A stretch of 64,000 nucleotides of DNA, taken from Ypsolopha sequella (lineage: Eukaryota; Arthropoda; Insecta; Lepidoptera; Ypsolophidae). Every line of letters starts with the position of its first letter. Position 1 is the first letter of the stretch. The stretch spans positions 38,002,310-38,066,309 of the forward strand of contig OW203983.1 of assembly GCA_934047225.1 (NCBI GenBank), written 5' to 3'. This document shows, piece after piece, positions 25,101-37,100 of the stretch. The translations under genes and the position numbers were made by a program. Under the pieces are notes generated by a model. It saw only the letters and a program-made list of their open reading frames with translations, did not search any database and was not told the origin of the DNA.

Positions 25101-28100
25101 AATGCCTTCGAAACCATTGATCACCCCCCTTATAGTCCAGATCTAGCCCCCTGTGACTATTTTCTGTTTAGACTTCTCAAGAAAGACCTCAGGGGACGAA
25201 GGTTTATGACCGATGACGAAATGAAGGCAGCGGTTTCTGACTATTTTGACGACAAACCGTTTTTTTTTTTTTTAATGGCTTAAATTCAATATTTGAAAAA
25301 TTTAATAAGTGCATTTTATTAGCAGGGGACTATGTAGAAAAATAAAAATAAACTATCCAGTTACGTCATTTCTTTCATAGTTAGGTAGATTACTTTTCAG
25401 CCTCCCCTCGTATGTTTGTTTGTATGATTGGGTTATTCCCTTGAATGTAGGACAACAATGCTTGAGTCGATTTTTATGTCCACCAGTATATTTGTTCCCC
25501 GTAAGTTTAGTCTAAAGTAAACTCATACAACATATTCAACGTAGAAACTTTCACTCTATGTGAGTTTGTTATTTTCTATAATAATTTTAATGATTTTACT
25601 TTCACTTTCGTACCTTTTAGTACGTGTCAGTACCACATAATAAAACTAATATTCGAATTTAAAGTTTCATTTGGTAATATTAATTAATGTTTGAAAAAAT
25701 ACCAGATTTGTGTTTGAATCAAGTGAAATTAAGAAAAAATAAAGTTTAAACGACTAAACTAACATAACCAGGTGTGTTGGCGGATTACGAGGAAGCATTT
25801 AAGTAATTTATTTTGTTCGTTTTACAATATAATTCAAGATGAATGTAAGACATTATTTTTCATCGGGAAATTATAAGTCGAGCCACAGAATTTTTTTTTG
25901 GGCACGCAACCGCGTCCTCTGACTTTATATGTAAACAACGGGAAAATGTGGAAGCTTCTAAAAAACTACTTCATACTTTTTTCAAAGCTACAGAAAGCGT
26001 CAACTATCACCATCTAAATTACTAATTTAGCCACGAATTTTTCAACTCACCAATATTTTACGGTTTACAGCTTCATATGTTCGTAGACTTGGGCAGATCG
26101 TAAAGTATGAAATCGAAAATCTTTCACCAAAAGTCAAAAAATAGGAGCGGCGACGAGCGGAGTGAGGAGGAGCTTGTTAGGTTTACATGTGAATACATAT
26201 TGGGAGCCGAGCGAAGCGAGGCGACCCTCCTAATTTTTACAGAATTTACTTTGTTTGTGTCATACATAAATATTTTAGAAGTCTACTGCTTGAATATAAA
26301 TTATATGCTATAAAATAGCTGCTACGCTGGGTCGTTATAAAATTTAATTTCTAATACAATATTCGGTTTTGGGTCCACATCCTACACAAAATATTAAATT
26401 TTCATGTTAAATAAACAGTTGTTTTTTTTTTCTTACAAATATCGCGATTTTGTTATCTTGTCATTTGAATGTCAGGCAAGGGCGGGTCACGGTCGCAGCT
26501 TTAATCATAAAGTCATCCTTGCTTGCGTAATAATTATAGCTTATGATAAATCATAATGTACTCTTTTTTTAAATCTCCACGAGAATATCACAGACATAAA
26601 TTTCCGTGGTATTTATACATAATTAGGTTATAATATAATCCAAATCCATATTATCAATTGATACGAACTGAGTTCGTTTGTTACTCTTTAACGTCTCAAC
26701 AACAGAGAGCTGAAGTAAAACCTGGACAACAACATACAGCATACTTTTTATCCCGGAAAAATGCATAATTAATTACCGAAATTCTAGAATATTTTCAATC
26801 TTTTGTATCTGTCACTTTTGACATTTGTCAATTTTGAGATCTCTCAAACAAATCTGTCATTACTGAAATAATAAAGACACTCTTAAACGATATCCACGCT
26901 TTTAGGGTTCCGTACCCAAAGGGTAACCAACGGGACCCTATTACTAAGACTCCGCTGTCCGTCTGTCACCAGGCTGTATCTCATGAAACGTGATAGTCAG
27001 ACAGTTGAAATTTTCACAGATGATGTATTTCTGTTGCCGCTAAAACAACAAATACATAAATAATAAAAAACAGAATAAAATAAACATTTAAGGGGGCTCC
27101 CATACAACAAACGTGATCTTTTGCCGTTTTTATAGTTAATGGTACGGAACCCTTCGTGCACGAGTCCAACTCGCAATTGGCCGGTTTGTTTTTATAAACG
27201 TTTTCTTTCTCCTTTGTGAGAGCAAACGCATACTGGATGAGTAAGGCAAAGTAACATGTCTTACTCATCGAGACGTATGCGGCAATAATAAAAAAATAAT
27301 GAAACATCTTTGTCTGAAACACAAGTAGAGGTATATAATTTTATTTGACCTGTACATTGTTTTTCCTAATCGTAAAATATAGTAAAATTTCAAGGAGAAA
27401 GCTAAATTACTATCTATAAAGTATAGGTAACTGATAAGTGTTATGTTAAGACAGCGGTAGCTCAGTCGGTAGAGTGCGGACTCTCAATCTTGAGTCCGGG
27501 GTTTGAATCCTGTCGATAAACTTAGAGCATAATATACCAGAGTTTATAGAAATTTATATGCGTAGTATTTGTATATTTACCACCTGCTGATGGTGAGGGG
27601 AAACACAGTAAACCTGCATTTGTGACACAATCACCACATAAGAATCACGTCGGTGTTGAAAAGATGGCGTTACGGGTGTTGACAGGCAGTCACATTCGGA
27701 CCCACCTCTGACATTGTCTCGACGATACATAATGTTGTTATTTATCAAATTTAAGAGATTTATATCTTCTCAAAACGTTTTTGTGACGTCATACCACCTT
27801 GTATAACGAAATAGTAAAATATATTATTATTTGATTTCCAATCAAATTAGGATAGTATAATAACCTGGTGCAACTGCACATGCGCAAACCATTTCCACCA
27901 CTCAATGTACGACAGTGTAGTAACACAGTAACACTGTTGACTTCTGTTACTATTCTTGATAACCTCATTTAGACAACCTACCTGTTCCATAAGCATCTTT
28001 ATTCCCAGTAAATAAGGGCCTTGTTAACTGTCTAATTAGTTTGTTGATTGGTGGCTCCTCAGAATGGACGCTTTATATTCCAATTTTAAACTTGAGACGT

Positions 28101-31100
28101 CGGGTGGCGTGACATAAGCCGACCAACCCACGACAGCGATTCCTTTAGTAAGTGCGACGACCTGTGTGTAGTGCGCAGCGCGCACAAACATCGATATGTG
28201 TCGTGGGTAGATCATAAAGTATGAAATCGAAAATCTTTCACCAAAAGCAAAAAATATGTGCGGCAACGAGCAGAGCTAGAACGAGCGTGTTAGGTTTACA
28301 TGTAAATAAATTTGGGGAACCGAGCGAAGCGGAGCGGAGGGAGGCGTCAGGCGACTCTCCTAGTTTCAGGCAGATCATGATATGCCCAATTCTACGATGT
28401 GCCGACGACAGATGACTGAATTCATAATATTATGATATGAATATTGGCTGCATTTTTAGACACTGAAAACCCGAAAACTAGGGATATAACTTGTCTATCT
28501 ACCTAAATATGTCGTTGTGGGCAGATCGTAAGTATGAAATCGAAAATATTTCAGCAAAAGTCAAAAATAAGTGCGACGACGAGCGGAACGTGTTAGGTTA
28601 ATTGTAAATAAATTTGGGTAGCCGAGCAAAGCGGAGCGGAGCGTGGCGACTCCTCTAGTTTTAACAGAAATATGACATGCCCAGGCAAAATCAAACGTCA
28701 AATGTACGATACGATCTAGCTAAGGTGCCAGGGATCCTTTAAAATATTTGATACACAGGTTTTAGTATTTAAGAAGTTATTCCTTAAACCTCAGGTACTG
28801 GAGACTAATAAAGTTCGTGCCTTTAGGCCCAAAAAAAGCGTGTGTGAGCAATATTTTGCACACTTCAAAAAACATATAGGTTATTGTAATTGCCATGCAT
28901 TTATATCTTTGAAGTTGCGGCATTTGTTAAGTCAAATCATATTTGTCATACTCTCTCTCTCATCTTTGCAAAAACCCCGTTTACCTCCGTATCTACGTGA
29001 TTGAACGGCTTTGCATTCAAATACTTTTTCCTAATAAAAAAGTCCCGAACACAACTCTGAAGCTTATGGTAACTCATTTAATGTTAGAGCTATTGAACTC
29101 TGGAATTAATTGCCGCACGGTATTCGTGACTGTCCCACTATTAGTCGTTACAAGTTAAAGCTAAAAGAGCACTACCTTCTTAAAGTAGGTAAGTTTTGCA
29201 TGAATTTATTTATATTAGTATTTATCTATATAATTATATATCTAATGGTAGACATGTACATATATATAGTCCAGTATGTTTAAAATTATAAATTGTTATT
29301 TTATTTGTATATTAATATGACTTTATTTGTAGTACACGTATGTATGATAACTTATTATTATTATAGTGTCCTCTTCCACTAAGGTTTGCTGGAAGAAATC
29401 TTTTTTCAGAGATAAGCTCGCCTCTGTAGATGTATTTTACTCTAAATAATTATATTTAACGCATCTGTGTACAATAAAGAATAAGAATGTTATTTACAAC
29501 CCTATTTCAAGGTCTGCGCACAGCACGCGCTGCGGCTAACTCCGTCGCAATGGTTAATGTTACCCGAAGTACCAACCAAAATTGCAAACGGAGCGGAGTA
29601 CACTCTTGCGCCCTGCACAATACATATCTCACTGACCGGCTAGTCCGAATACGAAAATTTGCGCGTCAAAACTGCAGTATTTTGGAATCATGAGCTATTA
29701 TAGTCTTGGCCTTAGTGGAGAAATCAGTGTGGCCCCATAGGCAAAAAAGTTTGGAGACCCCAAAATAATAATTATTATTATTATTCACCCCTGGTAAAGA
29801 TGACGATCTCAAGTTTTCGCAGTTTTATATTTGGCTCTCCAGTAAAAGTTGTTCGTATAGATGACGATCACTAGTTTTCGGCTTTTCGACTATTAAAAAT
29901 CCAGCAAGTATAATAAAAATATTACAACATAATTAAATGAGTTAAGAAATACACATATCGTAGGAATTACTAATATACTTGTGATTTAGAATTATTACGT
30001 TGTTACCAACCAGCGAGCAGATAAGTAAGCTAGATACGGTGAACGAAAAAAACAAGATATGAATATCAATAAAATAAATCTTTATCATAATGGGGGCTTA
30101 GTTCAGTACAAACATACTTTTTACCCGTAAGGTATAGAAAGTTCCTATATTTTGTAGGTAGGTACGTTCTTTTTCGCATCTCTTTCTTTTGCCTCTTCTA
30201 CAACGTACAAGTTCACTCATAAGGTATAATTTTGAACTTGTGAGTCATAAGTTCAAAATTATACCTTCCTTTTCTCTATCAGCTCTCACATTTTTGACCT
30301 GACTGATACACCCGGTGCAGCCAACAGATAAAAGGCTGCTACAGCGAATCTGTATGCGATTCTAACAGTATAAGGGTAATTACAATTAACTGCAGTGACT
30401 CGTAGAATTAAACAAGCTCCGATCGGGCCTCCTAAGACAAGATCGTGGCAAATGGAAAGAATGAGTAGTAATATTATATTATATACAATATGGGTGTCGT
30501 TGGAAAGCTAGAAAGATAAGCTACTTTATTTAATAATAATAATAATTTAAAAAGAGTGAAAAAAAAGTGAGTTATATTTCTTGACCTTATATTTTTTATG
30601 ACGTAAATGTGGGGACCGGATCGTCACCTTTGAGACCGTCTACAAAGTACTTTCGGCCAAACAGGAACTGACAGATTCTGTTTTATTGTCACTACCAATG
30701 AAGTGGTAACTGATGCCATAAGTTTCATTTTTGTATCACATGACGTAAATGTCACTTCCTTTTTAGGGTTCCGTACCTAAAAGGTACAAAAGGAACCTTT
30801 ATGGTGAGACTCCGTTGTCCATCCGTCCAAATGTCACAGCCTCATAACTTTAGCACCGTTAAAGATAAAGACATGAAATTTGGCATAAAAATAGCATTAA
30901 TTTGCCCAAATATCACAGTGTAAAAAAAATATGAAAAATTTGAAAAATTTGAAATTGTTCAAAATATTTCCGAAACAAAAGTGAGAAAAATAAAAAATAT
31001 TATCCTAAAAATACAATATGGGTATCAAATTGTAGCTATTAAAAATCAATTGTAAAAATATATAGGTACTTTTAGTATGTTTACTGGGACTAGTTTCGAG

Positions 31101-34100
31101 AAATCTTTAAAAAAGCACAAAAATATGCATGTCTCCCCGAAAAATATGAAAAAAATCTCGATTACAGATCATAACTGGCCAAAAACAGGAAAACTATAGC
31201 GATTAAAAAAAAGTTGAGCACAAATGAGAAATATAAAAAGATTGTAAAATAAATAAAAAAATTTTTTTTAATACAATATGGGTATCAAATTGAAGGTAAT
31301 AAAAAGCTGATTGTAAAAATATATACTTTAGTATAATTACTGGCACAGGTTTCGAGAAAGAACCCATAAGAAATTTAAATACAGACCTGTGGGTCTACCG
31401 CGTAATTCTCATTTTCATCAACATCAACTTGAGATTGAAATTTGACGTGCGTGCGGCGACGCCCGCCTAACATGCCATCTCTTTTGCACGCGTTGAATTT
31501 CGCATGCATTTGCTTGAAGTTAATACAAAATGATAATTACGCGGTAGAGCCGCGGCACCCTCATTTATATGGGTTTTTCGCTGTTTGTGTGCAAATCCTA
31601 GCCTGCATACCAAATTTCAACTTTCTGTGACTTTTATACACCTATGAGATTGTTTTATATAATATAAAACCGGACCCCCCTTTTATGAGGGGTTGGGGTG
31701 AAAGTTGCAGATTTATTTATTTTTGTGTCTGCTAATCCTAGCATTCAGGAAGTAGACGTTTTAATGATCAGTCAGTGACGAAATCGACGTATTTTAGGTA
31801 TTAATAACAAACGGAATGCCCATTCAATAATTTGGTCAGTTACGATTTTTTTTTTCATATTTTTCGGTCCACCAGTTTCGGAGATAAAGGGGACATACAT
31901 ATTTTTGTGGTTTTTCAAAGCTTTATCGAAATCACTAACAGTAAATATATTTAAGGTAAGTGTATATTTTTACAATTAATTCTTATTGTATTTTTTTTTC
32001 TCTTATGTATTGGAAATATTTTGAACAAATTCAAATTTTTCATTTTTTTTACACCCTGTTATGACATATATGACATACGGACGGACGGACGGACGGACGG
32101 ACGGACAACGGAGTATCACCATGAATGTACCTTTTAGGTGCTACGGAACCCTAAAAACTAAGAAAAATCGGACGACATATTTTATTAAAAAATTGTCTTT
32201 CCCCCGGAGCTCCGCCCGCGTTTATTCAATCTCTGCCCCGTTTCGGCTTGGGCGTTGTTTTGTCAACATCGCTCATAGCATAATATGTCGAATACGTTCA
32301 CTACGATGATACTCGTAATAAAGAAAACCGAATCTAAATCCGTCCAGTGGTACTCGAGTTAAAATGGTACATAGATAATTAAATAGATGCAGACAACAGA
32401 CAAGTTGTAGTTGTATGGCAATAGTAGTTGTGGCTTATACAAATAATTAATTTCATTTAAAATTTAATTTTTCACTAATTAATTATTAGTATAGATACAT
32501 TATCTTGGTAACGACCCGGATACTTCGTAATTTGGGTCGATTCGGTGTTACACGTTATTTGACAGAACTAAACTTAATTTAAGTGTTCTGTCTTTTTCTG
32601 TCTGTATCGAAAAGACAAAGACAGGACGCTTAAGAGGATGGCATATCCTAGCAACTTTTTTTTATTACCCGTCCAGCACAATAAGTCTAATGGCAAAGAC
32701 CTTATTTGCTTTTCATAGAGGCGATTATATGTTGGCTCTTTGGCCTCTTTTTCTTGGACGCGTAATACTAGTGATCACGCAGCGAAACAACAAGTCGGTG
32801 TGTTTTTAGCTAATACTGAAATATTTTGTAGGGAAAAAAATATTGGATTTAGGTAACATCCCTTCATATTTCTATTACCTATTTTATAAAAAAAAATCAA
32901 GTTGATCTCTTAACCGCGTCTTTGAGACGAACGTTTGAAAACCAAAAAAAGAGGGTGGAAAACTTTTTTTTTTGACAAAAGTATAAATTTTAATACATTG
33001 TTTATAGGTGGAATCCCTAGATAAAAGATCGATAAATCAAATATATTTTCTTAGTTTCTTCCAATGAACCTTTGAAAACCTGGTGTTGTTGATGTTCTAA
33101 CGTCAGGTGTCCCGTTAAAATAAGGTTAGTCCTGTCAAATAAATTAAGTCGTGTTATACCGAATCGACACTATTATCTAGGAAAAACATTCCTGACTACG
33201 AACAAAAATGTTAAAAAAGCCTTTGTTTGTATTATAATTATCTGAGGGCGATAACAAACAGTTGTGCAGTTGTACTTTGGGCTTGATAAACAAATCCTGA
33301 TTATTGATTAAACGAGATATTTACTTGCACGTGGTAAGGTATTGGATTATTCGATTGTTAGATTAAAAATTAATGACTGATAAGGGTATGGAAGAGGTTG
33401 AGCACCTCATTTTGCATCAAGTGGAACTGAACTATATGATGTTTCACTATTGTTTAAAAACAGCGCGCTCTGAGCAGTGGCTGTTAAGACAACCGAAATA
33501 ACACGCGTTCTCGAAAAACTGTTTTTTTTTTTATTTACTTTAACTACGTTTATTCTTCTATTTACTTGAAATAAAAACAAGATTTGTTCAAACTAAAGTC
33601 TGTTCGGCGAGAGTTGATAAATATTATGAAAACGTCTCGCAATAGCAGCTGTCACTTAGGTATCGCAATCTGTGTGACGGGCGTCGCTTATCACCACACG
33701 CACAGGGTTTTGTGGTACGAGGCTCGCAGCTGTTGTCAAGCGCGAGGCCGGGCGGGCGATAAAATGGGCTTCGAATGTGTTGTTCGGCCGCAATTTGTAC
33801 AGAGTTAAGAAACCTTGCTTTTGGTTTGTTTTTATCAACTCTCGCCGAACAAACTTTAGCTAGATATCGTTCAAACAAATTTTATAAAGAAATTATAATT
33901 TTATAATTAAATTAATTTTAATCTAATTAAGAGAAAAATCAATAAGAATTCTAAGAGTAAAATAGAGTGCTGTAAAAGATTTTATTTACCGTAAATACAT
34001 GGAAACGCCGTTTCTTCAAACTTACTTCATTAATCACTATACAACAAAATTATCCAAAGTATTTATATTTGCATCAAGTTTCCCCCATAAGGGATAATGT

Positions 34101-37100
34101 TTTTTGCGCATACAAGCATTTTTCGACAAATCGATAATAACGGTATCTATCGCAAATATAGAATGTGTAATGAAATCAATCACAAAAAACGATTGTTTTC
34201 ACGACTTTCGCTGAGCAAAAAGATCGTTATCATAAAAGCAAAAACCTTCGCAGGCAGTCAACAACCAACATAAAACTTTCAGCTAACCAGAACAGCAAAG
34301 AAATAGAAATTATAGATGTTAAAATAACAAGTTTTGCTATTTTGATTATATTATCAATTCGTGAAGTGAATATGCGTAATATTGTCCGATTGCCATAAAA
34401 TTTGCGTATATTGTTATGATCGGGTTCAAACAAACACATTATAAATTTATTACTCCGTAGACATGTGTGTGTTTTGTGTTTGTTTGTCAACTTGTCCAAC
34501 ATATATAACTATTAAACCGATTTCGATATATATTATATATATATATTTCGAGGCCTTGTCAAGAAAGTAAAATATACTTCGCTTATAAGCCATTCAATAC
34601 ATTTTCGAAATATTTTTTTATGATATTTGTTAAAGTCTAGAAAAAGAAAACTGTTTCTCTTTCTTGTTAGGTTTTGTTACGTTTAGTCACTAGCAATTTC
34701 AATGACTAAAGAGGTTTTTTAACGTTACTGGCTGAATACAAATGAAGCAAAGGAACAAAAAAAAAATGATTGGTGCTGTTTACATATACTATGTGTATAT
34801 AGTATATGTCAATAATTGGTACTTATTTTGTTGAATTATTTTGAATGAAGTACAGAAGTACAAGACAGTGAATATCTGGACGTCAAGGTAAGTGTTACTC
34901 TAGTAGATAGTAGAAACCTTTACTACTACAAGTACCTAGGGTATCAACTTTTTGGATTGTAAAAAGTGAAAACGTATCGCATTGTTTGAGAAAAGTACTA
35001 TACAAGCCTTGGCGGCAATTGGGCGTTGATAGATTCACGTATGCGTGCCTCGGCTAACGCCTCGGTCCACATTATCACGTTCGTGCCATCAACACTTAAC
35101 TTGCCGGCCGCGACAGTAATCTACTAAACCTTTCTTTGTTTTTAACTCACAACTTTTCTTTGTTTTTTTGACAACATCAAAGAGCTGAGTCGGTCTTAGG
35201 GATAATTTAAAAATAATGTTTAATGTCGGTGCAAGTTTCCTTTTGTTGCTAACACACAAGTTTAGTGTTATACACGAGACGCAAAATACACCAGAAAAAA
35301 ACACAAAGTGTATTAATAAAAATCGCAAACGCTTCTATTCAGATTCTGAATGGTGATCATTGAACCTTGTTCCTGGTCCCTGGCCGGGTCTCCGGTATGG
35401 GTTCGGGCGGTTGATTGGATTTCACCTTGTATAATAATATTTTACCTATAATTTTAATCGTATATATATTGCTACATAAATTAAATAAACATTTAATCTA
35501 AGTAGTTCATGTACATTTATAATTTTATTACATATATTTTTATAAGATTAAAATTTGACTTGTGAAACGTGTATTATATATACCTACTTTGCAAAATGAA
35601 CTTTTTGAATTTTGAATAGTAAAATGCGTTTCCATCGTATACATTTTCTCATATCACACAATGTCAATTGACGACTTTGTGATAGGAATGATAAGTCTAC
35701 ACAGCAGCTGTCTATTGGTATTCCAATGCTCAAGACCACAAAAGTATAGCTTCGAAAAGGTCATCGTCGGTCATCAGGTAGGCGGGAGGCGTCTCGACTT
35801 AGAGGATGAGTTGTACAGTAACGGTATTAGCACTATAAAAATGGAAGCCAAAGCTGCGGAGTAATGAAGCTTTATTGAGCCTAATTATTGATTCACTAGT
35901 AAATTACTGACTACAACACAAGTACTACGCGTTGTTTAAAACATTTTATAGCAGCTGCACTGTGTTTTTGATACGAACGGTTCTAATATTTAATCATATA
36001 TAGAGTATCAGAGTGATGGATTTCGCTATAAAACATGTAATCATACATAGTGTTTGAGAAGAATACATGGCCACAACAAATGTAATTCCCATGGCCTAAT
36101 TTTTAAAGATTTTTTTATATTTTTTTTCAGAGAGTTTACGACATTATAGGACATAGTTTTCATTATTTTGGTATATAAATTAACCATTACTTTTTCATGA
36201 TTTTTAGAGAATTGTCCAATAACCTTGTCACTTGAGAATTTTAGACATTATAGTGATTGTGATGTGTGATTGCTTATAAAAATAAAGTGGTCAGTCTCTG
36301 TCTGTCTACTCATCTGTCATCTAGCTGTCAAATTACTTGGAAGCAAATTATTATGAATTTATCTTGATAGCAAAGGACACATTTCTAAACAGTTAACAAA
36401 CTTTTTCAAGTCACACAACGGCAAATGGAAATTGCAGCTTTTTCGTAAAAATATTCATCATCATGAGGTTTTTTAGACCACAAGTTCTAAAATATAGCTT
36501 ATTAAACCTAAATCTCGAAATGGTTTTCGAATTAACCGTTTAGGAGCATAAGGTCAAAAGCGCAAAATGACAAAGGATCGCAAATTGTCAAGAGCAGACT
36601 GTCAAAAGCGCACACAGTCAAAAGCGCAGAATGTCAAAGGCGCACAATGTCAAAAGCGGACATGGTCAAAAGCGCAGAATGTCAAAGGCGTACAATGTCA
36701 AAAATCAACTTAAACGGCCTTGTTGTTTTGTAACATAATTTAATCGAAGCGAATTAGTTTGGGTATTGGTCCCCGCGTCCTGCGCTACCTCCGATCACCT
36801 TGTTGGTTGGAACGAGTCAACTCAAGATACAAAATGTCGTCCCGTTAATTATACGTCTTTTAACAAACTTCAAAAAAGGAGGAGGTTCTCAATTCAACAG
36901 TTTTTTTTGTCTATGTACTTGGTAGCTATTTTCGCCGTCCTATCCGGGTTGTACGTACGACCATCAGCACAGTTCCGTTTTGTTTTGCTCACTAAAGTTA
37001 AGGATTTTTGTATAAAGGTAGTATAGAATAATTAAGGTTTTACGGTTGCTTGATTACATGAACACTTTTTCAATATACCAGAACAATAGAAATATTGTTA

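Larger units (their letters stand above)
23655..25488 (-). mobile_element. Deleted Tc1-like element interrupted by a mariner
   Basis: The ends share CACTGGTGGACAT/TACTGGTGGACAT, and the inverted repeat continues for over 140 bp into both sides. It is flanked by TA. The right arm is split at a TA by the mariner at 24118-25410. Without that insertion the element is about 540 bp. Between the arms is the tail of a Tc1-type transposase on the minus strand. Confidence 0.88.
25489..30764. other. Intron sequence between listed repeats
   Basis: Outside the CpG-rich, SINE, LINE and short-form repeats there is no supported exon. The ORF at 29487-29693 lies just after the LINE tail and shows no family features. 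TTA microsatellite at 29770-29785. Confidence 0.5.

Noticed and set aside
27448..27525. tRNA gene
   Set aside because: A and B boxes are present, but the acceptor stem does not pair and the T-stem has mismatches. A SINE body follows directly.
33584..33878. Overlapping plus and minus ORFs
   Set aside because: They lie within the MITE 33593-33859 and mirror each other through its GC-rich interior.
36553..36706. CRISPR array
   Set aside because: The units are contiguous 16-bp tandem repeats without spacers in a eukaryotic intron.
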